Part shown: piece after piece, positions 1 through 5,876 of the stretch | Layout: each line of letters opens with the position of its first letter | Position numbering within the stretch: position 1 is the first letter of the stretch | Source of the DNA: CAG-217 sp963642245 | GTDB lineage: Bacteria > Bacillota > Clostridia > Oscillospirales > Acutalibacteraceae | DNA: 5,990 nucleotides | NCBI GenBank assembly: GCA_963642245.1 | Contig: CAVIFY010000072.1 | Span: forward strand, 1 to 5,990 | Reading direction: 5' to 3' | The notes under the pieces: generated by a model | Database searches by the model: none | Told to the model about the DNA's origin: nothing | Seen by the model: only the letters and a program-made list of their open reading frames with translations | Program-made: the position numbers and the translations under genes

Positions 1-22
1 TCAACGCTACGGCTCGCTTCTC

Positions 23-41
23 CCACAAGCTTAGCTTGTGG
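23..41. repeat. Small perfect hairpin at window edge
   Basis: The arms CCACAAGC (23-30) and GCTTGTGG (34-41) pair perfectly around the loop TTA. The hairpin lies beyond the terminator of the DUF975 gene, so it is probably outside that transcript. It is followed on the plus strand by TTTACTTTAA, which is too weak a T-run to call a terminator with confidence. It could be a weak plus-strand terminator for a gene left of the window, or the edge of a dispersed hairpin repeat: the preceding CTCCC and the GC-TTA-GC centre resemble the minus-strand reading of the hairpin at 5770-5797. Confidence 0.45.
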
Positions 42-59
42 TTTACTTTAAGAATTCAA

Positions 60-86
60 AAAAGAGCACCCGGTGGGTGCTCTTTT
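60..86 (-). terminator. Rho-independent terminator of the glyQS-DUF975 unit
   Basis: A perfect 12-base-pair stem (60-71 with 75-86) closes a 3-base loop. On the minus strand the stem reads AAAAGAGCACCC, loop ACC, GGGTGCTCTTTT, and continues into two more T residues, giving a run of six. It begins 17 bases past the stop codon of the DUF975 gene. Stem strength, T-run and position all fit an intrinsic terminator. The A-run on the other side could also let it work on the plus strand. Confidence 0.93.
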
Positions 87-103
87 GTTTTACAGGAATA
101 TAC

Positions 104-1294
104 TTATTCGTCCGCGCCATTGGTGGGATCCGCAGGCGGGGTTTGGTTCCACACCGGCGATTCCGTGGGCGGGGTCTGGTTCCACACCGGGGGCTGCTGG
201 GTGGGCTGCTGCCCATCGGCAGTAGGGGCACCGGGTGCCTGGGGCTGTTCCGACTGGGCGGTTCCCTGCTGGGTGCCGCCGTAGCCGCACTGCTCATAGG
301 AGCGGAAATCATCTGCCGTAGGCGGGGTATAAGGATTATACTGGCCGTTCATGGGCTGCTGCTCCCGGCGGGGGGCTGTATAGGCGCCATACGCGCCGTA
401 CTTGGCCATACGCTCCGCCTCGCTCAGGAAGTCGTCCTCCGTCAGCTGGCCGGTAGCCAAGGCGCGCATACGGAAATTCTGATAATACAGCGCCCGAGTG
501 GTCTTATAATAGGGCAGCACATAAATACCGGCGATCCCGGCGGTGCACGCCATCAGCAGCCACCACAGAATAAAGCTCAGATCCAAGCGGAACAGCTCGC
601 CCCGGTGACCGTCTACCATACGGCGGCTCAGCTTCAGCGCTTCCATCGGCGACAGGTTGGGGTTATCCACCATCAGCTCACTGGCAAAATAAATACCGTA
701 GCTGTACACAATGCCGGGGATAACAAACAGCAGCGACCACAGGAAAGTGAACAAATTGGCTAAGATTACCAACAGCAATCGGCCGGAATAGTGCTTATTA
801 AAGGTGTTTTTGAACACCTGGCCCAGGTCCGCACCCAGGCGCACCGGCGGCGCCGTGCGCACAAAGTACACATAGTAGCCGTCCAGGGTCACATTCAGGG
901 GCGACAGCACCAGACCCGCCAAGCTAAACAGCGCGCCGAACCCGGCCAGCGCCGCAATGGACATGGTCTCTGCCGTATTGTTGCCGGTAGCCACCGGGGT
1001 AATGGCGCCGGTGCCGTCAAAATCCGCCAGCGGGTTATCCTCTTCGCTCTGCTGGTCCTCTTGATCGTAAAAATCAAAGTTATCCAGCGGGTTGTCGTCG
1101 CTATTGTCCCAGCTGCCGTAGTCGCTGGTGTCATTATAATTGGTGATCTGCTTGATCAGATCCACCTGGGAGTTATTAAACATACCCATACCGGTGAGCA
1201 CCATCACCACAAAGGTGATCACAAACAGGGCGCCCCATTTGTTCTGCACCAGGGTGCGGGCCTGCAATTTGATTTGCTTGCGGTTCAATTCCAT
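104..1294 (-). CDS. DUF975-family integral membrane protein with acidic loop and Pro/Gln-rich tail
   Basis: This 396-residue protein of unknown function matches the DUF975 family by its core. A lysine-rich start is followed by a membrane segment at about 21-39, and further hydrophobic stretches lie at about 112-133, 172-206 and 239-263. Between the last two is the family-like stretch SPMEALKLSRRMVDGHRGEL (residues 215-234). Two parts look added. Residues 51-95 are very rich in Asp, Glu and Asn, with DNPLxxFD twice (67-74 and 86-93), and probably face outside between the first two membrane segments. The tail after about residue 300 is rich in Gln, Pro, Gly and Tyr and ends in two 11-residue repeats starting at V370 and V381. 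The start is supported by AAAGG eight bases upstream. It lies 22 bases behind glyQS with no promoter of its own visible, so it is probably cotranscribed. The side of the membrane holding the tail is unclear. I infer no function. Confidence 0.88.
   Translation of the reverse strand: MELNRKQIKLQARTLVQNKWGALFVITFVVMVLTGMGMFNNSQVDLIKQITNYNDTSDYGSWDNSDDNPLDNFDFYDQEDQQSEEDNPLADFDGTGAITPVATGNNTAETMSIAALAGFGALFSLAGLVLSPLNVTLDGYYVYFVRTAPPVRLGADLGQVFKNTFNKHYSGRLLLVILANLFTFLWSLLFVIPGIVYSYGIYFASELMVDNPNLSPMEALKLSRRMVDGHRGELFRLDLSFILWWLLMACTAGIAGIYVLPYYKTTRALYYQNFRMRALATGQLTEDDFLSEAERMAKYGAYGAYTAPRREQQPMNGQYNPYTPPTADDFRSYEQCGYGGTQQGTAQSEQPQAPGAPTADGQQPTQQPPVWNQTPPTESPVWNQTPPADPTNGADE
135..190. repeat. In-frame 33-base tandem repeat in the DUF975 tail
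   Basis: Two 23-base blocks (135-157 and 168-190) differ at one position and are spaced 33 bases apart, which is exactly 11 codons. They encode VWNQTPPTESP followed by VWNQTPPADPT at the C-terminus. The spacing keeps the frame, so this is a protein repeat and not intergenic DNA. The near identity at the DNA level points to a fairly recent duplication. Confidence 0.85.
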
Positions 1295-1316
1295 AAGAAA
1301 TGCCTTTCGCTTTTAC

Positions 1317-2699
1317 TTAGAATTCCAGCTTGCTCTCAATAAAGGCGGTCAGCTCGCTGATGGGCAGGCGCACCTGCTCCATGGTGTCACGGTCACGCAC
1401 GGTGACGCAGCCGTCCTCTACCGAGTCAAAGTCATAGGTAATGCAATAGGGGGTGCCGATCTCGTCCTGGCGGCGATAGCGCTTGCCGATGGAACCGGCG
1501 TCGTCAAAGTCCACATTGAACTTCTTGGACAGGGTGTCAAACACCTCACCGGCCTGGTCGCTGAGTTTCTTGCTCAGGGGCAGCACGGCAGCCTTAAAGG
1601 GCGCAATGGCCGGGTGGAAGTGGAGCACCACGCGGGTGTCGTTCTTCTCCGGGTCGATCACTTCTTCATCATAGGCCTCGGTAAGCAGAGCCAGGAACAG
1701 GCGCTCCACGCCCAGGGACGGCTCGATCACATAGGGCACATACTTCTCGCCGGTGGTCTGGTCAAAGTATTCCAGGTTCTTGCCGCTGGTGTTGATGTGC
1801 TGGGTCAGGTCGTAGTCGGTACGGTCCGCCACGCCCCACAGCTCGCCCCAGCCAAAGGGGAAGCGGTACTCAAAGTCCGTGGTGGCCTTGGAGTAGAAGC
1901 AAAGCTCCTCCGGGTCGTGGTCACGCAGCCGCAGGTTCTCCGGCTTCATATTCAGAGAATACAGCCAGTCGCGGCAGAAGCTGCGCCAGTAGTCGAACCA
2001 CTCCAGGTCCGTGCCGGGCTTACAGAAGAACTCCAGCTCCATCTGCTCAAACTCACGGACACGGAAGATGAAGTTGCCGGGGGTGATCTCGTTACGGAAA
2101 GACTTGCCGACCTGGGCCACACCGAAAGGAATTTTCTTACGGGTGGTGCGCTGCACATTGGCAAAGTTCACAAAAATGCCCTGTGCCGTCTCCGGGCGCA
2201 GATAGATCTCGTCCTTGCTGTCCTCGGTCACGCCCTGGAAAGTCTTGAACATCAGGTTAAACTGGCGAATGTCCGTAAAATCGTGGGCGCCGCAGTTGGG
2301 GCAGGGAATGTTCTTTTCTTTAATATACTCGCTCATCTGCTCGTTGGTCCAGCCGGCCACATTGGTGCCGTCAAAGGCCTCGATCAGATCGTCCGCACGG
2401 TGGCGGGTCTTGCAGGCGCAGCAATCCATCAGCGGATCGGAGAACCCGCCCAAATGACCGGAAGCCACCCAGGTCTGGGGGTTCATCAAAATGGCGCTGT
2501 CCAGGCCAACATTGTACTTGTTCTCCTGAATGAACTTCTTGCGCCAAGCCTTTTTGATATTCTCTTTCAGCTCCACGCCCAGGGGGCCGTAGTCCCAGGT
2601 GTTGGCCAGGCCGCCGTAGATCTCAGAGCCGGGATACACAAAGCCACGCCCCTTGCTGAGGGTCACCAGCTTTTCCAGTGTTTTCTCAGAATTATCCAT
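1317..2699 (-). CDS. glyQS: Glycyl-tRNA synthetase, single-chain (alpha2) type
   Basis: This class II aminoacyl-tRNA synthetase (460 residues) joins glycine to tRNA-Gly in the cytoplasm for translation. Its length is normal for the single-chain bacterial/eukaryotic type, as opposed to the two-subunit GlyQ plus GlyS form. Motif 1 lies around residues 35-60 (WDYGPLGVELKEN). A zinc-binding insertion has cysteines at 93, 94, 96, 133 and 136. Motif 2 starts at FRNE (201-204) and continues through the REFEQMELEFF region. Motif 3 is EPSLGVERL (326-334) with its conserved arginine. Residues from about 357 to 455 form the C-terminal anticodon-binding domain. The ATG at 2699 is fixed by GGAGGT at 2708-2713, eight bases upstream. 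It is first in its transcript and is followed by the DUF975 gene. No key residue appears missing. Confidence 0.97.
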   Translation of the reverse strand: MDNSEKTLEKLVTLSKGRGFVYPGSEIYGGLANTWDYGPLGVELKENIKKAWRKKFIQENKYNVGLDSAILMNPQTWVASGHLGGFSDPLMDCCACKTRHRADDLIEAFDGTNVAGWTNEQMSEYIKEKNIPCPNCGAHDFTDIRQFNLMFKTFQGVTEDSKDEIYLRPETAQGIFVNFANVQRTTRKKIPFGVAQVGKSFRNEITPGNFIFRVREFEQMELEFFCKPGTDLEWFDYWRSFCRDWLYSLNMKPENLRLRDHDPEELCFYSKATTDFEYRFPFGWGELWGVADRTDYDLTQHINTSGKNLEYFDQTTGEKYVPYVIEPSLGVERLFLALLTEAYDEEVIDPEKNDTRVVLHFHPAIAPFKAAVLPLSKKLSDQAGEVFDTLSKKFNVDFDDAGSIGKRYRRQDEIGTPYCITYDFDSVEDGCVTVRDRDTMEQVRLPISELTAFIESKLEF

Positions 2700-2707
2700 A
2701 AAAAAGT

Positions 2708-2713
2708 ACCTCC
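2708..2713 (-). promoter_or_regulatory. Ribosome binding site of glyQS
   Basis: The minus strand reads GGAGGT, a full Shine-Dalgarno core, eight bases before the ATG at 2699. It confirms the start of the synthetase gene. Confidence 0.88.
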
Positions 2714-2741
2714 GCTTGTTTTATATAGTAATACGAATACA

Positions 2742-2770
2742 AGTTTAGCACAACCGTGGGCAAAGGTCAA
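2742..2770 (-). promoter_or_regulatory. Predicted sigma-A promoter of glyQS
   Basis: The minus strand shows a -35 box TTGACC (2765-2770, five of six consensus bases), a 17-base spacer, and a -10 box TAAACT (2742-2747, four of six). Transcription would begin near 2735, giving a leader of about 36 bases that contains the ribosome binding site. That leader is too short for a T-box riboswitch, which often precedes aminoacyl-tRNA synthetase genes in Bacillota. An alternative AT-rich box (TATATA, near 2722-2728) lies closer to the gene but lacks a good -35 partner. Confidence 0.6.
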
Positions 2771-2826
2771 TATTTTTGCGGGGGTTGTGAGGAAATCCGT
2801 TGGGGGGGGGACGGTGTAGGACAAAT

Positions 2827-2966
2827 AATCCCTCCACCGCCTCCGGCGCAATCCCCCCTGCGGCTACGCCGCTTCCCCCCTTTGCAAGGGGGGCTTAGAT
2901 TTTGTAACCGATTTGCCTCCCTTGTAAAGGGAGGTGGCTGCGAGCGTGCGAGCAGACGGAGGGATT
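2827..2966. repeat. Composite hairpin repeat element with terminal inverted repeats
   Basis: About 140 non-coding bases are bounded by a perfect 9-base inverted repeat, AATCCCTCC (2827-2835) and GGAGGGATT (2958-2966). Inside, from left to right, are four perfect hairpins: CGCC/GGCG around TCC (2838-2848), GCGGC/GCCGC around TAC (2860-2872), an 8-base-pair C-run/G-run stem around TGC (2875-2893), and an 8-base-pair stem CCTCCCTT/AAGGGAGG around GTA (2916-2934). The left and right halves look like two diverging copies of one module: run hairpin, then a GC-rich spacer or hairpin, then GG(A/G)GGGATT. The segment 2849-2909 recurs at 5931-5990. I see no convincing target duplication and no transposase. 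The element sits between the nadA terminator and the glyQS promoter, so it is probably not in either mature message. Confidence 0.75.
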
Positions 2967-3001
2967 TGGAAATCATCCCGCAGGCGTTGGAGGAATTTCA
3001 C

Positions 3002-3030
3002 AACAAACAAAGGACGGCCGGGGCCGTCCT
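3002..3030 (-). terminator. Rho-independent terminator of the nifS-nifU-nadA unit
   Basis: A perfect 9-base-pair stem (3011-3019 with 3022-3030) closes a 2-base loop as drawn, so in practice the loop would be four bases with one pair open. On the minus strand it reads AGGACGGCC, CC, GGCCGTCCT and then TTGTTTGTTG, a T-rich tail interrupted by G. It begins 23 bases past the nadA stop codon, the expected place for the end of the operon. Confidence 0.87.
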
Positions 3031-3053
3031 TATGTATCTGTGCCTATTCTGTT

Positions 3054-3968
3054 TTACTCGGAGAGTTCGATCATACGGTCAATGCAGCGCACGGCCTTTT
3101 CCGCGATCTCCGGGGGCACGGTGATCTCCTCACCGGCGGTGCCTTGCAGGCAGCCCAGTACATCGCCCAGGGTGGTGGCTTTCATATTATGGCACACGCA
3201 GTCCTTGGACAGGGGGTAAAAGCGCTTGTCCGGGCACTGCATTTGCAGGTGCTCGCAAATGCTGTTCTCCGTGCCGATGATGAATTCCTTGGCGTCGCTC
3301 TGGATGGCATAGTTCATAATACCGGTGGTGGAGCCTACATAATCCGCCTGCTCCACAACGGCGGGCACGCACTCCGGGTGCACCAAAAACAGCGCCTGGG
3401 GGTGCTTGGCCTTAGCCGCCTGCACATCCCGGGCCGTGAGCCGGGCGTGGGTGGGGCAGCCGCCGCTGAGCAGCTTAAAGGTCTTGTCCGGCACCTGGCG
3501 GGACACATAGTCCCCCAAGTTGCAGTCCGGGATAAAGAGAATTTTGTCGTTGTCGATCTTGCGGATCACCTTTTCCGCACTGGAGGAGGTGACGCACACA
3601 TCGCATACGGTCTTTAACTCTGCCGTGGTGTTGATATAGGCCACCACCGTGTAGTCCGGGTAGTTCTCTTTCACCTGTTCGATCACTTCCCGGTCCATCT
3701 GCTCCGCCATGGGGCAACCGGCGTCCGGGTTGCTCAGCAGCACCCGCTTGTCCGGGGCCAGCATTTTTACCGTCTCTGCCATAAAGCGCACGCCGCACAT
3801 CAGCACCGTCTTGTTGGGCACGGTCTGGGCCAGCTTGGCCAGGGCAAAGGAGTCGCCGGTGTAGTCCGCCACCTCTAAAATGGCGTCGTTCTGGTACAAA
3901 TGGGCCAGAATGCACACATCGTTCTCCTTTTTCAGCCGCATGATCTCATCTTGTATATCCCGTATCAT
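3054..3968 (-). CDS. nadA: Quinolinate synthase NadA
   Basis: NadA condenses iminoaspartate with dihydroxyacetone phosphate to give quinolinate, the precursor of the pyridine ring of NAD. It is an oxygen-sensitive cytoplasmic enzyme with one [4Fe-4S] cluster held by three cysteines. The 304-residue length fits the compact form known from Thermotoga-type enzymes. The three likely ligands are C85 (AGCPMAEQ), C171 (GGCPTHA) and C259 (CHNMK), with C257 close by. Likely substrate residues include H23 and Y25 (AHLYQ), Y111 (AYINTT), and H197 and E199 (VHPEC). The start at 3968 has a strong AGGGAGGAG upstream. It follows nifU by 27 bases and is last in the operon before the terminator. The neighbouring Fe-S assembly genes match its cofactor need. 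nadB and nadC, which supply iminoaspartate and use quinolinate, are not in the window. Confidence 0.96.
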   Translation of the reverse strand: MIRDIQDEIMRLKKENDVCILAHLYQNDAILEVADYTGDSFALAKLAQTVPNKTVLMCGVRFMAETVKMLAPDKRVLLSNPDAGCPMAEQMDREVIEQVKENYPDYTVVAYINTTAELKTVCDVCVTSSSAEKVIRKIDNDKILFIPDCNLGDYVSRQVPDKTFKLLSGGCPTHARLTARDVQAAKAKHPQALFLVHPECVPAVVEQADYVGSTTGIMNYAIQSDAKEFIIGTENSICEHLQMQCPDKRFYPLSKDCVCHNMKATTLGDVLGCLQGTAGEEITVPPEIAEKAVRCIDRMIELSE

Positions 3969-3995
3969 GGTTTTCTCCTCCCTTACACCGGGTCG

Positions 3996-4421
3996 TTAAT
4001 GGCAATGGTCGCAGTCGCCGGGGCAAAAGGCCGCCGGGTCGTAGGCAATGCCGTTCTTGTCATAATAATCCTTCACCGCCGCCTTAATGGCCTCCTCGGC
4101 CAAGACGGAGCAGTGCATTTTTACCGCAGGCAGGCCGTCCAAGGCTTCAGCCACCGCCTGATTGGTCAGTGCCAGCGCCTGGTCAATGGGCTTGCCCTTG
4201 ATCATCTCCGTTGCCATAGAGCTGCTGGCAATGGCAGAGGCGCAGCCAAAGGTGTTGAACTTCACATCCGTGATCACGCCGTCCTCTACCTGAATATAGA
4301 TCTTCATAATATCGCCGCAGCGGGCGTTGCCCACCTCGCCCACACCGGAGGGGTGGTCCAGCTTGCCCACATTGCGGGGGTTCATAAAATGGTCCATCAC
4401 CTTGTCGGAATACAAAGCCAT
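3996..4421 (-). CDS. nifU: NifU/IscU-type Fe-S cluster scaffold protein
   Basis: This 141-residue scaffold assembles Fe-S clusters from iron and NifS-derived sulfur and hands them to target proteins in the cytoplasm. The family hallmarks are present: an N-terminal YSDKVMDHFMNPRN stretch, C35 and D37 (GNARCGD), C60 (FGCASAIASS) and C104 (MHCSVLAEEAI). These are the three cysteines and one aspartate that hold the nascent cluster. It has only the IscU-like domain and no ferredoxin-like or C-terminal NifU domain. The end is unusual-looking: CPGDCDHCH adds C133, C137 and C140, possibly a second metal site. An in-frame ATG upstream at 4469 would overlap nifS. I chose 4421 because the family begins near MALYSDKV and AGGAG lies upstream in the 17-base gap after nifS. 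Position directly behind nifS supports the role. Confidence 0.95.
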   Translation of the reverse strand: MALYSDKVMDHFMNPRNVGKLDHPSGVGEVGNARCGDIMKIYIQVEDGVITDVKFNTFGCASAIASSSMATEMIKGKPIDQALALTNQAVAEALDGLPAVKMHCSVLAEEAIKAAVKDYYDKNGIAYDPAAFCPGDCDHCH

Positions 4422-4438
4422 CTTCTTGCTCCTGTTCT

Positions 4439-5614
4439 TTACGCGTTCTCGTTTTGCATTTTCTCCCACACCGGGCTGATGGAGCGCAGGTACGCCACCA
4501 CCCGGGGCACGGTCTCGGCAATATGGGCCACCTGCTCCGGCGTGTTCTCTGCACTGAGGGACAGCCGCAGGGAGCCGTGGGCCACCTCCACCGGCACGCC
4601 GATGGCCAAGAGCACATGGCTGGGGTCCAGGCTGCCGCTGGTGCAGGCGGAGCCGGAGGACGCTGCGATCCCTGCCTGATCCAGCAGGAGCAGCAGGCTC
4701 TCGCCCTCAATGCCCGCAAAGCACATATTCAGGGTGCCCGGCAGCCGGTGCACCCGGTCGCCGTTGATCCGGCTCTCCGGGATTTGGCTTAATTCATCTT
4801 CCAATGTCCGGCGCAGCTCCGTTACATAGGCTGCGTCCCGGTCCAGGTTCTCCATGGCCTCATGCAGTGCGGCGGCCATACCGGCAATGGCAGGCACATT
4901 CTCCGTACCGGCCCGTTTGCCCCGCTCCTGGGCGCCGCCTTCGATCACATTGGTCAGCGCCACCCCGCGGCGGGCGTACAGCACCCCGGCTCCCTTAGGG
5001 CCGTGGAACTTGTGGGCAGACAGGGACAAAAGGTCAATATCACTCTGTGTGATATTCAGCCGGGTATGCCCCACCGCCTGCACCGCGTCCGTATGGAACA
5101 GCACCCCGTGGGCACGGCAGATCTTGCCCAGTTCCGCCACCGGCTGCAAGGTGCCGATCTCATTATTGGCGGCCATAACGGTCACCAAACAGGTATTCTC
5201 GTCCAGGGCTGCTTCCAGCTCCGCCGGGCGCACAATGCCGTTCTCGTGCACCGGCAGCAGCTCTACGGTAAAGCCCTCTTTCTCCAGCGCCGCCAGGGTG
5301 TGCAGCACCGCGTGGTGCTCAAAGGCGGAAGAAATGATCTTGGTCTTGCCCTTGCGCCGGCCGATGGCCGCCGCCGAGCGAATGGCCTGATTGTCCGCCT
5401 CCGACCCGCCGGAGGTAAAATAGATCTCCTTGGGCGAGACCCCCAGGTCCGCCGCAATGCTGTCCCGGGCGTTCTCCAGCGCTTCCTTGGCCCGCTGCCC
5501 CACAGAATGCAGCGATGATGGGTTGCCAAAATTCTCTTGCAGCAGCGGCAACATCGCCTGCACCGCCCGGTCACTCATTCTGGTGGTGGCCGCATTGTCC
5601 GCATACACCTGCAT
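4439..5614 (-). CDS. nifS: Cysteine desulfurase NifS/IscS family
   Basis: This PLP-dependent enzyme converts L-cysteine to alanine and holds the sulfur as a persulfide for Fe-S assembly. Numbered from the ATG at 5614 it has 391 residues, the usual length. It begins with YADNAATT. It shows H100 (FEHHAVL, stacking on PLP), D176 and Q179 (HTDAVQA), the PLP-binding K202 (SAHKFHGPKG) and the catalytic C324 in SSGSACTSG. The loop around C324 looks like the longer IscS/NifS-type loop, not the short SufS type. An ATG six codons upstream (5632) is possible, but it has no ribosome binding site and would lie only about 10 bases from the predicted transcription start. The 5614 start has AAAGGG about nine bases ahead and matches the family start. 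It is first in the nifS-nifU-nadA unit. A homologue (nadS/nifS) next to nad genes is known in Bacillus, where it is linked to NadA maturation. Confidence 0.96.
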   Translation of the reverse strand: MQVYADNAATTRMSDRAVQAMLPLLQENFGNPSSLHSVGQRAKEALENARDSIAADLGVSPKEIYFTSGGSEADNQAIRSAAAIGRRKGKTKIISSAFEHHAVLHTLAALEKEGFTVELLPVHENGIVRPAELEAALDENTCLVTVMAANNEIGTLQPVAELGKICRAHGVLFHTDAVQAVGHTRLNITQSDIDLLSLSAHKFHGPKGAGVLYARRGVALTNVIEGGAQERGKRAGTENVPAIAGMAAALHEAMENLDRDAAYVTELRRTLEDELSQIPESRINGDRVHRLPGTLNMCFAGIEGESLLLLLDQAGIAASSGSACTSGSLDPSHVLLAIGVPVEVAHGSLRLSLSAENTPEQVAHIAETVPRVVAYLRSISPVWEKMQNENA

Positions 5615-5648
5615 ACCCGCACGCCCTTTCATCTAAACTTTGAATTAA

Positions 5649-5677
5649 AAAATACCACACAAAGCATACCCTGTCAA
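5649..5677 (-). promoter_or_regulatory. Predicted sigma-A promoter of nifS-nifU-nadA
   Basis: The minus strand has a perfect -35 box TTGACA (5672-5677), an exact 17-base spacer, and a -10 box TATTTT (5649-5654, four of six consensus bases) within an AT-rich stretch that contrasts with the GC-rich surroundings. Transcription would start near 5642, leaving a leader of about 28 bases to the ATG at 5614. I found no clear palindrome overlapping the promoter that could be named as an NiaR or IscR operator, and no regulator gene is adjacent. Confidence 0.72.
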
Positions 5678-5729
5678 TAGGATTTAACATTTTTTGGGGA
5701 TTATGCAGCGGGGTGGGTGTCACAGCAGC

Positions 5730-5749
5730 GGCGGGAGCAAGCCCCCGCC
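5730..5749. repeat. Hairpin repeat, GC-rich arms
   Basis: The arms GGCGGGAGC (5730-5738) and GCCCCCGCC (5741-5749) pair with one mismatch around AA. On the minus strand the hairpin is entered through GTAGGGC (5747-5753) and closes with GCCG, the same frame seen on the plus strand at 5877-5904 with quite different arms. It lies upstream of the nifS promoter, so it is outside that transcript. No function can be assigned. Confidence 0.6.
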
Positions 5750-5769
5750 CTACGATCTTTTCACGGGGT

Positions 5770-5797
5770 CCCCAAAAAGGCATAAGCCTTTTTGGGG
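5770..5797. repeat. Perfect 12-base-pair hairpin upstream of the nifS promoter
   Basis: The arms CCCCAAAAAGGC (5770-5781) and GCCTTTTTGGGG (5786-5797) pair perfectly around ATAA. The T5 run lies within the stem, and neither strand continues into a T-run after it, so a classical terminator is unlikely. It lies among other hairpin repeats about 90 bases upstream of the promoter and resembles the small hairpin at 23-41 in layout. It is probably a dispersed repeat. Confidence 0.6.
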
Positions 5798-5823
5798 GAG
5801 GAAACATTACGGAATGCGCGCGG

Positions 5824-5847
5824 GGTGGATTTTGTTAAAAATCCGCC
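5824..5847. repeat. Imperfect hairpin GGTGGATTTT/AAAATCCGCC
   Basis: A 10-base-pair stem, including one G-T wobble, closes the loop GTTA. The wobble is a pair only in plus-strand RNA; on the minus strand it becomes an A-C mismatch. It is non-coding and belongs to the run of hairpins between 5700 and the window end. No function can be assigned. Confidence 0.45.
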
Positions 5848-5876
5848 ACAAGCAATATGGAGTCAATGTTGACGAT

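Noticed and set aside
38..763. Plus-strand open frame of 241 codons opposite the DUF975 gene
   Set aside because: It reads through the terminator hairpin and is the antisense shadow of a gene with clear membrane segments and a family motif.
2802..2810. Run of nine G as a possible phase-variation tract
   Set aside because: It is not in a coding frame and lies outside the promoter spacer. Such runs are common in the surrounding repeats, so there is no visible switch.
1140..2819. Long plus-strand open frame of 559 codons
   Set aside because: It runs opposite glyQS, which has full catalytic motifs and a strong ribosome binding site. The plus-strand translation shows no family signature and is explained by GC-rich codon use on the other strand.
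2756..3124. Plus-strand open frame of 122 codons across the nadA-glyQS intergenic region
   Set aside because: It covers the hairpin repeat element, the nadA terminator and the end of nadA. The translation is low in complexity with no recognisable domain.
4422..4469. Upstream ATG that would lengthen NifU by 16 residues
   Set aside because: It would overlap the end of nifS and add a Lys/Arg-rich stretch not seen in the family. The ATG at 4421 has its own ribosome binding site in the intergenic gap.
5649..5677. NiaR- or IscR-type operator over the nifS promoter
   Set aside because: I looked for an inverted repeat across the promoter and found none convincing.
5571..5807. Minus-strand open frame of 78 codons upstream of and overlapping nifS
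   Set aside because: It spans two hairpin repeats and the nifS promoter, overlaps the nifS start out of frame, and shows no conserved pattern.
5862..5873. Short palindrome GTCAATGTTGAC as a possible operator
   Set aside because: It is about 190 bases upstream of the nifS promoter, only five pairs long, and matches no operator I can name. It could serve a gene beyond the window, but nothing supports that.
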